DNA from: Pelagomonas calceolata
Taxonomy: Eukaryota > Sar > Pelagophyceae > Pelagomonadales > Pelagomonadaceae
DNA length: 64,000 nucleotides
Direction: 5' to 3'
Assembly (NCBI GenBank): GCA_918797485.1
Contig: CAKKNE010000003.1
Coordinates: 4,650,001 to 4,714,000, forward strand
Part shown: positions 1 through 9,299 of the stretch, piece after piece
How the letters are laid out: every line of letters starts with the position of its first letter
Position numbering within the stretch: position 1 is the stretch's first letter
Made by a program: the position numbers and the translations under genes
The notes under the pieces: generated by a model
Seen by the model: only the letters and a program-made list of their open reading frames with translations
Told to the model about the DNA's origin: nothing
Database searches by the model: none

Positions 1-360
1 CGAAGCAGAGACGGGCCGTCCGGCGGCACGCGGCCGCCAGCGCCCGGTCCACCGCCGGCGTCGCGGCGTCGGTGGGCCCAGCTTGGCAGCTGAGGCTAAT
101 GATGATGATGTCGCGACGGCGTGACCACCGTTGCTGGGGCAGTGGATGCGGGCGATCGTGGGCCTGTCACGAATCGCTTGCGGCCCACTAAAAAGCACGT
201 ATGCGGGAGAACACGGCCCGGGAGGGCGCCGCGGAGCAGATTTGGCTAATCTGGCCGCAAAGCCGCAAGGGCAGCGGGATCTGTTCTACCGCCGCAGCAC
301 TTACTCTTGGACTCCTCGACGGCTTCTGTGGGCCCGCGCGGGCTAGCGTAAGACAGACAC

Positions 361-384
361 TAGCAAGCAAGCAAGCAAGCAAGC
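361..384. repeat. (AAGC)n microsatellite
   Basis: A short tetranucleotide run (AGCA/AAGC repeated about five times) lies downstream of the LRR gene. The rest of 1-508 holds no recognisable gene. A last exon of the LRR gene could lie there, but I cannot show it. Confidence 0.8.
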
Positions 385-508
385 CACTTTGCGCGGGCGC
401 TCCACTACCATGCAACCATTGCGCGCAGAAATTATATTTGACATCTCAGTATTGCTGCGAAACGGGACGAGAGCCGTGAGCGCGCTACACAGCGCACAGC
501 ACCAGCCC

Positions 509-1330
509 TCACTGCAGCCTCTGCGCAGCAAGCAGTCGCGATGCATTCGTCGACGCGGCGCAGTGGTCTGCCTCGAGCTTTTTTCGCTCAATATCAACTA
601 ATTCGTGCCGCTCTGCGGCTCGTTTTTGCGCATTCATTCTTTGAGAGTGAACTGCCACAGCACGACTTTCCGCATCCGTAATCTTTTTCAGATCAAGATG
701 ACGCAAAGTCTTCAGGCGATCAACAGCAAATCGCCGATAGGCAGTAGGGTCTTTCAACGCAATTGGATTGCCGTCCAGGCTTAGCTCCATCAAGTGTCGT
801 AAATGAAAGAAGCAATCAATTGCGTCTAACGAGTGGATTTTATTGTTGCTCAAGAAGAGGCGCTGAAGCGATTGGACCTGTTGCAGGGACCCAATCTTAT
901 CTATATAGTTACGCCGAACATTGAGTTCAGTTAGAGACTGCAAACCGCTGAGCCCGTCTAGCTCTGTTAGCTTATTGCCGGCAAGGTTCAATACCCGCAA
1001 CTCCGATAAGGCATCAAGTTGCTCGACTTTTGCGATGGTATTCGAATGAAGGTCTAGCACATCAAGCTTTATCAGCTTACTAAGGTTTGAGATGTGCTTT
1101 ATACGATTTTTGCCGAGCATCAACACCCTAAGCGTTGGTACACACTCAAGATCACGAGATAGTTTTTCGATGCGATTGTTATATAGATCAAGAAAAATGA
1201 GGTTGGGTAGACGAGATAAATTTGTCACCTCTACAATATAACTGTTTTGATAATTAAGCAATCTGATGCGCTCTTCGGCTTTAAGAACTGGACAGGTAGT
1301 GAGATGGCGTCTAGGGGCGAGCCGTGGGCC
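509..1330 (-). CDS. LRRC49-like leucine-rich repeat protein (partial model)
   Basis: The open frame runs from about 1330 down to a stop at 509, about 273 residues without an ATG at its upper end, so a 5' exon is missing from the model. It holds six to seven SDS22-type leucine-rich repeats followed by a short LRR cap and a charged helical tail. The first residues, LTTCPVLKAEERIRLLNYQN, and the repeat order closely resemble metazoan LRRC49, a subunit of the tubulin polyglutamylase complex that modifies ciliary microtubules (family knowledge from memory). A possible splice acceptor is the CCCTAG near 1314-1320, read on the minus strand. Animal LRRC49 is much longer, so the C-terminal part may be missing or in further exons below 509. 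An ATG near 1371 is in another frame. Function is inferred from similarity only. Confidence 0.72.
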   Translation of the reverse strand, partial: GPRLAPRRHLTTCPVLKAEERIRLLNYQNSYIVEVTNLSRLPNLIFLDLYNNRIEKLSRDLECVPTLRVLMLGKNRIKHISNLSKLIKLDVLDLHSNTIAKVEQLDALSELRVLNLAGNKLTELDGLSGLQSLTELNVRRNYIDKIGSLQQVQSLQRLFLSNNKIHSLDAIDCFFHLRHLMELSLDGNPIALKDPTAYRRFAVDRLKTLRHLDLKKITDAESRAVAVHSQRMNAQKRAAERHELVDIERKKLEADHCAASTNASRLLAAQRLQ

Positions 1331-1504
1331 TCAGCTGTGCTACTCAGGCTTTCGGCGAACGAAAGCGCCATCGACTGTTTCGAGTGGACGGATGGTCTGA
1401 TAATTTGAACCTTATTGTAGCCTACTACTCAGTAAGACGTAGTAGGTCTTCCTTATTCAAATAAATGAATGAAAGGTAGATAAATTAGTAAACAATCGCC
1501 ATCG

Positions 1505-1615
1505 TCGCCTCCGAGCGAACACTCGGGCCGACGGTGTACGGGGGCCGGGGGCGTTCGGTCACGCAGACCCCGCGTCGGCTTGGTGCAAGGCGGCCGAGCT
1601 CTAAGCAAAGCAAAT
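1505..1615 (-). repeat. Dispersed repeat R3 (copy 1)
   Basis: On the minus strand this carries the block CTTTGCTTAGAGCT, then GCCGACGCGGGGTCTGCG and a C-rich tail. Related copies lie at 18143-18228, 58182-58220 and 58478-58590 (+), with a fragment at 27690-27724 (-). No coding potential is evident. It may be a SINE or MITE. The rest of 1331-2061 shows no other gene. Confidence 0.6.
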
Positions 1616-2061
1616 GAAGAAATAAATGAGAGGGGGCGACGCCGACGCCGCGACGGCGTATGAGGGCTGGGCGGGCCGGGCGAACGGTTCAACGAAACGG
1701 TCACGCGGGGAGGCGTCGTGGTGGCTAAGCCACAGCCTCTGGTTGCCTAGCTCCTTCGAACCTTCGAACTGGAACCAACTAAACTTGCATAAACTAAGCA
1801 ACTAAAAACGGCGAGGGCGGGAAAAAAGTACATCACAGCGCCTTTCGCCAGGCTTCCCAAGAGCAGCACTCCAGCTATGGCACGGAGCAAGGATTTCCGG
1901 CGGCGAGCTCCTCCGGCCGACTGACTAGGCTGCCGATAAAGGCGAGATGGCGACACCCCCGCCCCACCGTAGGAGGAGCGCCACCACCTCGAAAGCCACA
2001 ACCAGAGAAGAAAATGACACCCACCAACCAAACCGACCAGGGGTAGTAGTTCTCCGATCCG

Positions 2062-2718
2062 TTACCGGTTGCCACCCGTCCGCCACTCTTTTATCTTCTC
2101 GCAGAGGAACGCCGCCATCGCCGACGCGCGCGGCGAGGCCGCGACGTCGCTCCGGACACGGCGCAGCGGGTCGGCGCAGAGGCGGCTGCACCACTTCAGG
2201 TTCGCCTCGTCGTCGGCGCAGATGACCACGAGCGCCCAGACGGCCTCCTCCCGCGCCTCGGCGGCGACGTGCGCGTTCAGCGCGTCCGCGAGGACGCGGA
2301 TCGCGCCGGCGGCGGGAGCGGCCGCACGCCCGAGCGCGTTGTTGAAGCACAGCGCTCGCAGCGCGCGCGCCCCCTTGGTTTGCACGTCCGCGTGAGCCGC
2401 GTGACGACGCATCACGTCCACGACGGCCTGTAGCGCGCCGCGGTCGACCGCCGCGCGCTTGCGGAGCGGCGCGTTGTGGAGTTGCGTCGCAAGCTCGTCC
2501 AGGAAACTCGCGCAGACGCCGGGCTCCGCCTCCCGCAGCGCGTCGAGGCCGCGCGCGACGTCCGGGTCGAGGTCGTCTGTCGGCGCCGACGCGTCGTCGT
2601 CGAGCGCGGGTGCCGACGCCACCGGTGCGACGGGCACGGGCGCCGCCGGCTCCGCGCCGTCGTCGCTGTCGGCGGCAAAACGGTCCCACCTGGCGTATGT
2701 TGTCGAGAGCGACGCCAT
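2062..2718 (-). CDS. Armadillo-like helical repeat protein
   Basis: The 218-residue frame starts at the ATG at 2718; a longer reading would need a TTG upstream. The N-terminal ~60 residues are acidic and Ala/Pro-rich. The rest is helical, with repeated Ala/Leu-rich segments such as GALQAVVDVM, GARALRALCFNNA and AREEAVWALVVICA, the typical look of ARM/HEAT repeats in the class of importin-alpha or ARMC proteins. No catalytic motif is visible. A TACGGTACC-type array and repeat R1 lie directly upstream. The partner and pathway are unknown; the fold call is moderately safe. Confidence 0.65.
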   Translation of the reverse strand: MASLSTTYARWDRFAADSDDGAEPAAPVPVAPVASAPALDDDASAPTDDLDPDVARGLDALREAEPGVCASFLDELATQLHNAPLRKRAAVDRGALQAVVDVMRRHAAHADVQTKGARALRALCFNNALGRAAAPAAGAIRVLADALNAHVAAEAREEAVWALVVICADDEANLKWCSRLCADPLRRVRSDVAASPRASAMAAFLCEKIKEWRTGGNR

Positions 2719-2794
2719 TGCTTCCTCGCACAGTCTCGTATTGGTCAATATTTATGCTGCTCTGCCTCGTCTGACTCTAATGTACGAGCTATTT

Positions 2795-2850
2795 AGTACC
2801 GTACCGTAGGTACCGTACCGTAGGTACCTACGGTACCTACGGTAGGTACC
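2795..2850. promoter_or_regulatory. GGTACC palindromic array upstream of the ARM gene
   Basis: About 55 bp consist almost entirely of interleaved GTACCGTA/TACGGTACC units, 77-132 bp upstream of the ATG at 2718. Similar arrays lie upstream of many other genes here (13003, 19725, 23008, 45821, 55277, 56101, 59500, 61711). A promoter role is inferred from position only. Confidence 0.5.
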
Positions 2851-3101
2851 TAGAGAGAGAAACCTACTAGCCCTTCCTACCCTAGATATGTATCTCCCAC
2901 TCTCTAATATTTGAGTCTATACATCGAGTGTCAAAAGCACTACGGTGTAACAACAGTTCACTATAAAACACTCTCGCAGTCAGGCCTATCAGCTCCAAGC
3001 TGGTTAGCTAGGACCCTGCTACTTACATAACGCTGCGACATACTCTTGCCAGGTTATGGGCCCACAGGGTTCTGCCTATTGACGTAGAGTGTTTTACAGT
3101 G
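2851..3101 (+). repeat. Dispersed repeat R1, copy A
   Basis: This begins TAGAGAGAGAAACCTACTAG next to the GGTACC array and ends in GTGTTTTACAGTG. It matches 19781-19953 (shorter) and 23056-23322 at most positions. Inside are imperfect inverted arms, CACTATAAAACACTCT (2959-2974) and AGAGTGTTTTACAGTG (3086-3101), enclosing 111 bp, like a small foldback transposon. All three copies have the same orientation and lie upstream of minus-strand genes. Confidence 0.8.
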
Positions 3102-3278
3102 ATGCTGTTCCGTTTACCAAGTCGGCTGCTTTCGTGCCGAGCCGCTTTTCTTCCGCGAATAGCTTCGCTATGTCCCTCACGCTCGACTTATGGTTATCTA
3201 GGTTGCTAGACATGTCGGTTACTTATGGGGTTAGCCTCACTTGGGCTTTGTAGGGTCGTTTCCCGCTGTTCCCCCCAG

Positions 3279-3503
3279 TGAAGTGAACTTACTTTAGGTT
3301 CACCCCGGTGTTTTTACGGCGCCTATTTAGCGCCGGGCTTGATCCGCTTGGATAAGTAAGAAGATACGGGATATAGGGAAATATCAGCCCCGGGCACGTG
3401 CCGGCTGATGTAGCGTGCTGATAGGCGAGAGTAATGTAGCCATAGATCCGGCGATAGGGGGCTATGGCGTTGCGGATATATATCTAGGGGAGTTTTCACC
3501 TCA
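3279..3503 (-). mobile_element. Solo LTR (fossil)
   Basis: This 225-bp block matches, in reverse orientation and over its whole length, the LTR at 47050-47274. On the minus strand it runs from TGAGGTGAAAAC to AAGTTCACTTCA, with the TG...CA ends usual for LTRs. No internal region is attached, so it is a solo LTR. Matching flanks were not found. The family is not assigned. The few visible differences suggest moderate to young age. The flanks 3102-3278 and 3504-3696 hold no gene. Confidence 0.75.
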
Positions 3504-3696
3504 GCGCGCCCCGCCGGCCGCCGGCGGTATCTATCTCGATCGATGCTAATCATACTAGGAGTCGTACGTGTATTTTCTGGCGCACGCGGAGGCCGGCCTG
3601 TCGGGGGAAAAAGTCGTCTCGTCGTCGGGAGCCCAGTAAAAAGCGGGAATTACATCGATTCGGGCGGAGGATATCTAGAGGGGGAGGACGGGCCAG

Positions 3697-4854
3697 TCAC
3701 TTGGCTTCCGGCGCCGCGGAATCCTCCTCCTTCGCCTGCGAGCCGTCCTCCATCACGAGCTGGAGCTGGACCATCTCCTCGAACATCATAGACTGGAGCT
3801 CCTCGCGCGGCAGCGCGTCGCCGCTCTTGGTCTCCGCCGCGTCGCTCCTTTCGAACTCGAAGTCGAAGGCGTCGTCGCAGAGCGGCTCGGGCATCTGGCC
3901 GTGCAGATCTGATAGGTAGGGGTGCTCCAGGCACCGCTCCACCGAGGCTCGTTCGTGAGGGTCGAACACGAGCATCTTTTGCAGCAGGTCGAGCGCGGTA
4001 GGGGAGGCGTCCCTCGGAAAGTACGACTTGAACTCGTGCAATTCATCGTTCGTGCAGCCCGCCTCGACGGCGTCGCGCGCCGCGCGGTGCTCGATCGCGC
4101 CCAAGGCCTTCTCGGAGGGTCTCCCCAAGACGGAGACAATGGTTTCTAGCTGGTGCTGCGGCGTGTCGCCCCGGAAGAAGGGTTTCCTGCGGAGCATCTC
4201 CGCGAAGACGCATCCCACGGACCAGACGTCGATGGGCGGGCCGTAGTCCTTGGCCTCGCAGAGCAGCTCGGGCGCGCGGTACCACCGCGTCACCACGTAT
4301 TCGGTGAGCTTGCCCGCGTCGTCGTCGACGCCGCGCGCCAGTCCGAAATCGCAGATCGCCAGATCGCAGTTGCCGTTCACGAGGAGGTTCGACGGTTTCA
4401 GGTCCCTGTGCAGCACGTGCGCCGAGTGGATGTACTTCAGGCCCCGCAGGATCTGGTAGAGGAAGTACTGGTGGTGCTGGTTCGTCAGGGCCTGCCGCGA
4501 GGTGATGATGCGATCGAGGTCGGACTCCATCAGATTGGTGACGATGTACACGTCCTGGAAGTCGATCGTGTTCGGGGGCACCGTCACCAGATCCTTCACC
4601 TGCACGATGTTCTCGTGGCTGCCGAAGTGGCGCAGGAGCTTGATTTCCCGCAGGATTCGTTTCGCGTCCACCAGGTCGCCGAAGACGTTCGCTATCTTTT
4701 TGATGGCTACGCGCCTCCCGGTCGTCGCGTCGTCCGCGGCGCACACGACGCCGTAGGACCCGCCGCCGATCGGCCGCAAATTGGAGTAGCGCACGTCGAT
4801 GTAAAACTGGTCCCGGCCCAGCGGCACGCTGTGGTACTTCCTTCGGAAAGACAT
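3697..4854 (-). CDS. Mitogen-activated protein kinase (TEY type)
   Basis: A 385-residue intronless kinase, a normal length for MAPKs, starts at the ATG at 4854. Visible motifs are the glycine loop GGGSYG (30-35), the ATP-binding lysine in VAIKK (about 52), the catalytic loop HRDLKPSN (149-156), DFG (169-171) and the activation motif TEY (184-186) followed by VVTRWYRAPE. The C-terminus keeps a MAPK-like acidic cluster (PLCDDAFDFEFE). As in the ERK family, dual phosphorylation of T and Y in TEY by a MAPK kinase should activate it. It is transcribed away from KRI1 at 5091 over a 236-bp shared upstream region. The family call is very safe; the pathway is unknown. Confidence 0.95.
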   Translation of the reverse strand: MSFRRKYHSVPLGRDQFYIDVRYSNLRPIGGGSYGVVCAADDATTGRRVAIKKIANVFGDLVDAKRILREIKLLRHFGSHENIVQVKDLVTVPPNTIDFQDVYIVTNLMESDLDRIITSRQALTNQHHQYFLYQILRGLKYIHSAHVLHRDLKPSNLLVNGNCDLAICDFGLARGVDDDAGKLTEYVVTRWYRAPELLCEAKDYGPPIDVWSVGCVFAEMLRRKPFFRGDTPQHQLETIVSVLGRPSEKALGAIEHRAARDAVEAGCTNDELHEFKSYFPRDASPTALDLLQKMLVFDPHERASVERCLEHPYLSDLHGQMPEPLCDDAFDFEFERSDAAETKSGDALPREELQSMMFEEMVQLQLVMEDGSQAKEEDSAAPEAK

Positions 4855-5090
4855 TTTGGTGAGCAGCGCCTGATGATACAGGATGGTCGCGGCCGCGCCT
4901 TCGGGCGAAACGGCGCCGAACGGTCGACGAACTGAAACGCGTGGCAGGTGAACAAACGGCTGATTACCGCCCCGTCCAGGGCTCGTTCCCAGGAAATCCG
5001 CGTGCTAGCGGCCTGTAAGACACTAGGGATGCCTAGCCAGCTTGGTAGTTTTCACGGCTGTAGCTCTACGTGCAATTCATTAATTTGAAC
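4855..5090. promoter_or_regulatory. Divergent promoter region, MAPK / KRI1
   Basis: The 236 bp between two outward-facing start codons must hold both promoters. No GGTACC array is present here, unlike at many other genes in the window. No further element was recognised. Confidence 0.5.
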
Positions 5091-6341
5091 ATGCCGCGGC
5101 CCCTAGACAACAGTTATGAGAGTAGCAGCGATGACGACGACGACGCGCTGCGGGTCGACGCGGCCTTCGCCAAGGCGTACAGCGCGAGGGAGCAAAAGCG
5201 CCTAGACGCGAGGCGGGCGGCCGGCGGCGATGGCGTGCTCGACGCGGGCGTCGCCTCGTCGTCGGACTCGGAGAGCAGCGACGACGACGGCGCCGCGGCG
5301 CTGACGCCGCGCGTGGAAGCGGACGTGTTGAAGACGATGGCGGCCATCCGCCGCAGGGACGCCGCGGTTTACGACGGCACGACGGCGTTCTTCGCGGACG
5401 CGCCGCGCGCGCGGGCGCGCGCCAGCGCTGCGGAGGGGGCGGCGACGACCTTCAAAGACCTGGCGCGCGCGCGGCTCGCCGCGGGCGACGCGGGCGCCGA
5501 CGCGGGCGCCGGCGGCGCCGCGCCGCGCCACCCGCACGCGTACGACGCCGAGCAGCGCGCGCTGCGACAGGCGATGGTCGAGGCGGGGGCCGGCGACGCT
5601 GATGAGTGCGCCCTCTTCCACCCCAAGAGGGCCGGGGGTGGCGGGGCCGACGACCGCGCGCCCGTCCGAGCCGCGCTGGACGAGCTGCGCGCGGCGCCCG
5701 CCGGCGACACCCTCCAGGACGCATTCCTCGCCGACTTCGTCGCGGGGCGGCGCTGGGCCGCGCCGGACGCCCTGTCGCCGGAGGCCGAGCGCGACGCCGA
5801 CGATGCCGCCGACGCCGACGACGCCGACGCGTTCGAAGCTGCGTACAACTTCCGCTTCGAGAGCGGCCCGGCGGCGATCGCGACGCACGCGCGCGCCACG
5901 CCCGGCTCGCTGCGCCGGACCGACGACCGGCGCCGGGCGAAGCGCGAGGCGCGCCGCGAGCGCAAGGCCGCGGACCGCCGGCGCAAGGAGAACGAGTTGA
6001 AATGCCTGCGGGGCCTGGCCGCCAAGGAGGCCGCCGCGGTCGGCGTCGAAGCCGAGGCCGTCGCGCCGGGCGGCTTCCGCTACCGCGCCGTGCCCGCGGC
6101 CGACTACGGCCTCTCCACGGACGAGATCCTGCGGACGCCCGACGCGGACCTGAATCGGCTGGTGTCGGTGAAGCGCCTCGCGCCGTATCGCGACCGCGAG
6201 TTCCAGGTGACGGCGGACCGCCGGAAGCGGTGGCGCCGCGACCAGGCCGCGCGCGAGGAGGCGAGGGTCGCGGAGAAAGAGGCGGCGAAGCGCCGCCGCA
6301 AGCGCGCGCGGCGCAAGGCCGCGCGCGCCGACGCGCTCTGA
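5091..6341 (+). CDS. KRI1: KRI1-like ribosome biogenesis protein
   Basis: A 416-residue intronless protein starts at the ATG at 5091; the longer frame uses a GTG. The N-terminus has acidic Ser/Asp tracts. The middle carries the KRI1 signature FEAAYNFRFESGPAAIATHA, followed by a strongly basic stretch (RRTDDRRRAKREARRERKAA). The C-terminal region, STDEILRTPDADLNRLVSVK then LAPYR, matches the Kri1 C-terminal domain. Yeast Kri1p is a nucleolar factor needed for 40S subunit assembly. RRP36 at 54.5 kb acts in the same pathway. The protein is shorter than animal KRI1 but has both conserved parts. Confidence 0.85.
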   Translation: MPRPLDNSYESSSDDDDDALRVDAAFAKAYSAREQKRLDARRAAGGDGVLDAGVASSSDSESSDDDGAAALTPRVEADVLKTMAAIRRRDAAVYDGTTAFFADAPRARARASAAEGAATTFKDLARARLAAGDAGADAGAGGAAPRHPHAYDAEQRALRQAMVEAGAGDADECALFHPKRAGGGGADDRAPVRAALDELRAAPAGDTLQDAFLADFVAGRRWAAPDALSPEAERDADDAADADDADAFEAAYNFRFESGPAAIATHARATPGSLRRTDDRRRAKREARRERKAADRRRKENELKCLRGLAAKEAAAVGVEAEAVAPGGFRYRAVPAADYGLSTDEILRTPDADLNRLVSVKRLAPYRDREFQVTADRRKRWRRDQAAREEARVAEKEAAKRRRKRARRKAARADAL

Positions 6342-6408
6342 CCTACTTGGTTACTTGGTCCCACTCGACCTACTTGTCCTTTAAGATAGACGTCTAAAGC
6401 GCCCGGAA

Positions 6409-6553
6409 TCGGCCTAGGCACAAGCCGGAAATTCCCTTCCTTAGAGCCCTATATAGATATGGAACGCTAGGAAATAATTTTTCCGTAATTATGGTTCAAT
6501 TTATACGTCTCAGGGGCGATTTTTGGTTTGGGGTTCGGGTTTTATCGCAGTGG
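6409..6553 (+). repeat. Dispersed repeat R2, copy 1
   Basis: A ~145-bp block starting TCGGCCTAGGCACAAGCCGG and ending GGTTTTATCGCAGTGG is nearly identical to 14846-14986. It contains TATATAGATATGG and AATAATTTTTCC. Each copy is next to a sulfotransferase-like gene: this one upstream of 6887, the other overlapping the 3' end of the gene at 13713. The rest of 6342-6886 shows no gene. Confidence 0.85.
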
Positions 6554-6886
6554 TCGCACCGCGTCGCAGCTGCTTGCTCTGCGCGAGGCTGCCCGCATGG
6601 TACCAAATTGTGCACAGCCCATTATTTTAGCATCGGAACGGAACTAAATGGGTTCAATGGATACCGAGCGTAAACGGCGGTCGATGGGAGCTTCACGGCC
6701 GGCCCGTCGATAGCGCCAGGGTGAGCATGCTACGACCCCCGACGCTAATCTAGTACCTCTTGGACAGGGCTGCTGCGTAGCTGCGGCAGTGGTGCCCGAT
6801 TGCTGCGCAGCTTCGCGGCAACGATATTGAAAACGTCTCGAGGTGAAGATTTAAAATTCTTTGTCCAATTTGTCCCGGGCGGCGTG

Positions 6887-7819
6887 ATGTTGCGAGAGTT
6901 CCTCAAGCTGGCCTGCTATCTCGTTGCTGCCCGGTCAGCCACTGCCATTGGGGTGCCAGTCGAGGGGAGCGCAGGCCAGAACACATCTCCTAGCAACGTC
7001 GCAACAATCCAGGCGCGACTCTGGTCGGACGCTTGCGCCCCGCGACTGATTGCACGCCATTCCGTGCCGCAGCCCTGCGCGCCCATGAAACCGCACACAC
7101 CTGACCGATCTCACCAGTGTGTGGTGGGTCATTACACCATATGCGTTGCGATGAAGGGCGGTTCCACATCTGTCACGGAAATTGCACGCAACTGGACTCG
7201 CAGGACAGCGCCGAATATGTGGGCGCTCAAGCCACAGCTTGGAGTTGCGTCACTAGGGTGCTTCTTTCAACAGCCAATTGCCCTTTCCCCACCGATGTCG
7301 ACTAACGTCCTGATTATTCGAAATCCATTTGTTCGTTTTTGTTCGGCGGTCATTCACAAGGGCAGCAAAATTCTCGGGATATCCAGAACAACCGCGCGTC
7401 TCGACGCCAACGATGTCACGCTGGTTCGACGAGTAGCGCACGAGCTGCTACGAAGACGGAGAATCTCGACCGGATTCATTGCCCTAGGTAACCCGCATTT
7501 CCTGCCTATTGTGGATACGTGCACTTACATGAGCTTCAACTACTCTGCTGTTGTTGAGCTCGGATGTGTTGGAGCCTGGCTTAACGACATAGATCTCTCA
7601 AAGCGCACCAATGGCGCCAGTATCACCTCTGGTCTCAACCACACGGCCGAATTCAATATGTACTGCAAGTACTACGATCGTGAACTTGTGTTGGCAATCC
7701 AGGAGCTGTATGCCGCAGATTTTGCCGCTGGGGCCTTCTCAACGACATTTTATTGCCCAGCAACAGGACTTAATGTCACGAGCACACTTTACCAACCCAG
7801 ATGCCACCGTGCATTCTAG
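6887..7819 (+). CDS. Carbohydrate sulfotransferase-like protein (1)
   Basis: 310 residues from the ATG at 6887; an upstream TTG extension is unlikely. The N-terminus (MLREFLKLACYLVAARSATA) looks like a signal peptide or signal anchor. CVAMKGGSTS (about residue 88) fits the 5'-PAPS binding loop, and LIIRNPFVRFCSAV (about 142) fits the 3'-phosphate binding element of membrane sulfotransferases (Sulfotransfer_2 type). Several N-glycosylation sites and cysteines fit a Golgi lumenal enzyme. Base composition is less GC-rich than its neighbours, as for the related gene at 13713, which may point to transfer or rapid evolution. The acceptor glycan is unknown. Confidence 0.7.
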   Translation: MLREFLKLACYLVAARSATAIGVPVEGSAGQNTSPSNVATIQARLWSDACAPRLIARHSVPQPCAPMKPHTPDRSHQCVVGHYTICVAMKGGSTSVTEIARNWTRRTAPNMWALKPQLGVASLGCFFQQPIALSPPMSTNVLIIRNPFVRFCSAVIHKGSKILGISRTTARLDANDVTLVRRVAHELLRRRRISTGFIALGNPHFLPIVDTCTYMSFNYSAVVELGCVGAWLNDIDLSKRTNGASITSGLNHTAEFNMYCKYYDRELVLAIQELYAADFAAGAFSTTFYCPATGLNVTSTLYQPRCHRAF

Positions 7820-7917
7820 CCGCCTCTACTCTAGAGCCGTGCATCATCGCACTGCATCAGGACTGTGGGGCCCGGACGCACCTAATCTGTCCCAGGGCGG
7901 CGGGCCTGAGACGACGT

Positions 7918-8395
7918 GACATACACACACACACAATGCCAAATTAAAGAAAAGGAAAAAAAGGAACAAACGCAGAGAGCTTCTCCCCGCTCGGTCAGGA
8001 TGCCCAACCGGAGCCTCGAAATGCAATGGCATTCGCCAGTATTCTCAGTCTCGTGAGGTAAGTCGTCACTCATTAGGACGTCGCAAAGACCTTCGGGGCT
8101 CAAACCACGCGCGATAGGGTGCATCTCGTAGAACCGTTTAAGGAACGTGTCACGTTCTTTCGTAAAAGCCGAGCATTCAAGTAAGGTATGTTGAATCGTT
8201 TCCGACTCGCGGGATTCGCAGCAGGGACACTGCGCGTTACGGACAAGATGCATTCGGGAGCTCGAGCTCCGGAGGTCATGGCAACCCAATCGGAACTTCG
8301 ACTTCAACCTCCGCCCTTCCCGGAGAGACGAGGGGCACGTCCTGAAGTCAAACTCGACCAAAGTAATAAACACACTAGAAACACATAATCGATTC
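7918..8395 (-). mobile_element. 5'-truncated LINE (non-LTR retrotransposon) 3' end
   Basis: The minus-strand frame encodes the C-terminal tail of a LINE reverse transcriptase protein: LREGRRLKSKFRLG, then the zinc-knuckle-like CPCCESRESETIQHTLLECS and KERDTFLKRFYEMHPIA, ending in the segment that includes SRLRLGILTE. The copy finishes at a short TG microsatellite (7921-7936), as LINE tails often do. Only the last ~480 bp are present. The same 3' end recurs at 9300, 51140, 52846 and 60350, and a coding fragment lies at 57968. Confidence 0.75.
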
Positions 8396-8420
8396 GAGCG
8401 CTGCCCAAACGGCCCGCAAA

Positions 8421-9233
8421 ATGGCCGCGGAGACCGTCGTGGACGCGCCGCCCGCCGCGGCGGATGCGCCGGAGGCGCCGGCGCCCGGGCCGGCTGCCCC
8501 GGTGCCGCTGTCGGCCGCCGACGACGCCCTGGCAGCTGCAACCGCTGCCAATCAAGCCAGGGCGCCTGCGCAGCCGCGCTCGGACGACGAGTCGGACGAG
8601 TCGCCGCCTCCCACAAGAAAGCGCAAGGCGAGCGACGCGGACGCGTCGCCGCCGACGGATGGCGCGGGTTTAGCTTTGGAGGACGTTGTCCAGAAGTTGA
8701 CGGCGGATATCGCGACGGTGCGCGAGGAACGCGCCGAGTCCGAGGCGCGCTTGTTGCAAGCCATCGCCGATCTCGCAAAGAAACCCCGAGAAGAAGGCAG
8801 TGGGTTGGGCGAGTCTAGCTCGCAGAAGCGGCGGGGCTCCTCGAGTTCGAAAAGCTCGCGCTCGCACGAAGGCGACGCGTTGTCGTCGGACGACGACGCG
8901 CGGGACCACGCAGGCCACGTGAGGCGCTCCGTACAGGCGGCGCTGAGCGCTGGCGCGGGGAACGTCCAGTACAACCACTTCGCGTCCGGCTCGAACGTTA
9001 CTTTGTTGAGGCAGCGCGTAATTCGCGAACGCCGCCTCCACGGCCGCTTTGAACGCAGCGGGCTCGAGGGTGTCCCTCTTCTCAACATACTTGCTGACAA
9101 GAGCAAACAAGGCGTCGATGTCCTCGTGCGTATTTCCAACCTGCGCAAACGACGGTCGCGCGCCGGAGACGAAAGCGTCGAAACGTACCGGATTTCTAGC
9201 GTATTTGACAGACGCGATCTTCTTCGTGGCTAG
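8421..9233 (+). CDS. Uncertain open frame, acidic/Ser-rich coiled-coil protein
   Basis: I do not recognise this gene. The first ~170 residues from the ATG at 8421 are Ala/Pro-rich, then acidic (SDDESDESPPP), then have a nuclear-signal-like TRKRKAS, then a predicted coiled coil (LEDVVQKLTADIATVREERA) and a Ser/Lys tract. The last third overlaps a minus-strand transposon-like coding fragment (8960-9233), so it may be an antisense artefact of an insertion. It begins 25 bp past the LINE fragment. It could be a host gene cut by a transposon or an ORF1-type protein of an element. Confidence 0.35.
   Translation: MAAETVVDAPPAAADAPEAPAPGPAAPVPLSAADDALAAATAANQARAPAQPRSDDESDESPPPTRKRKASDADASPPTDGAGLALEDVVQKLTADIATVREERAESEARLLQAIADLAKKPREEGSGLGESSSQKRRGSSSSKSSRSHEGDALSSDDDARDHAGHVRRSVQAALSAGAGNVQYNHFASGSNVTLLRQRVIRERRLHGRFERSGLEGVPLLNILADKSKQGVDVLVRISNLRKRRSRAGDESVETYRISSVFDRRDLLRG
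8960..9233 (-). mobile_element. Transposon-protein fragment with VGNTHEDIDALF motif
   Basis: On the minus strand a frame reads LATKKIASVKYARNPVRFDA, later AQVGNTHEDIDALFALVSKY, then AAFKAAVEAAFANYALPQ. The VGxTHEDxDxLF pattern is typical of a transposon-derived domain (DUF7869-like, from memory). The fragment is flanked by CCTAG on its 5' side and by no complete ends. It lies between two LINE tails, so 7.9-9.5 kb is a cluster of transposon debris. Confidence 0.4.
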
Positions 9234-9299
9234 GGTAAGTAAGTAGGTAAGTAAGGAGAATAGGTGTATTCACCGTACTATAGTTTGCAAGCTCCTAAG

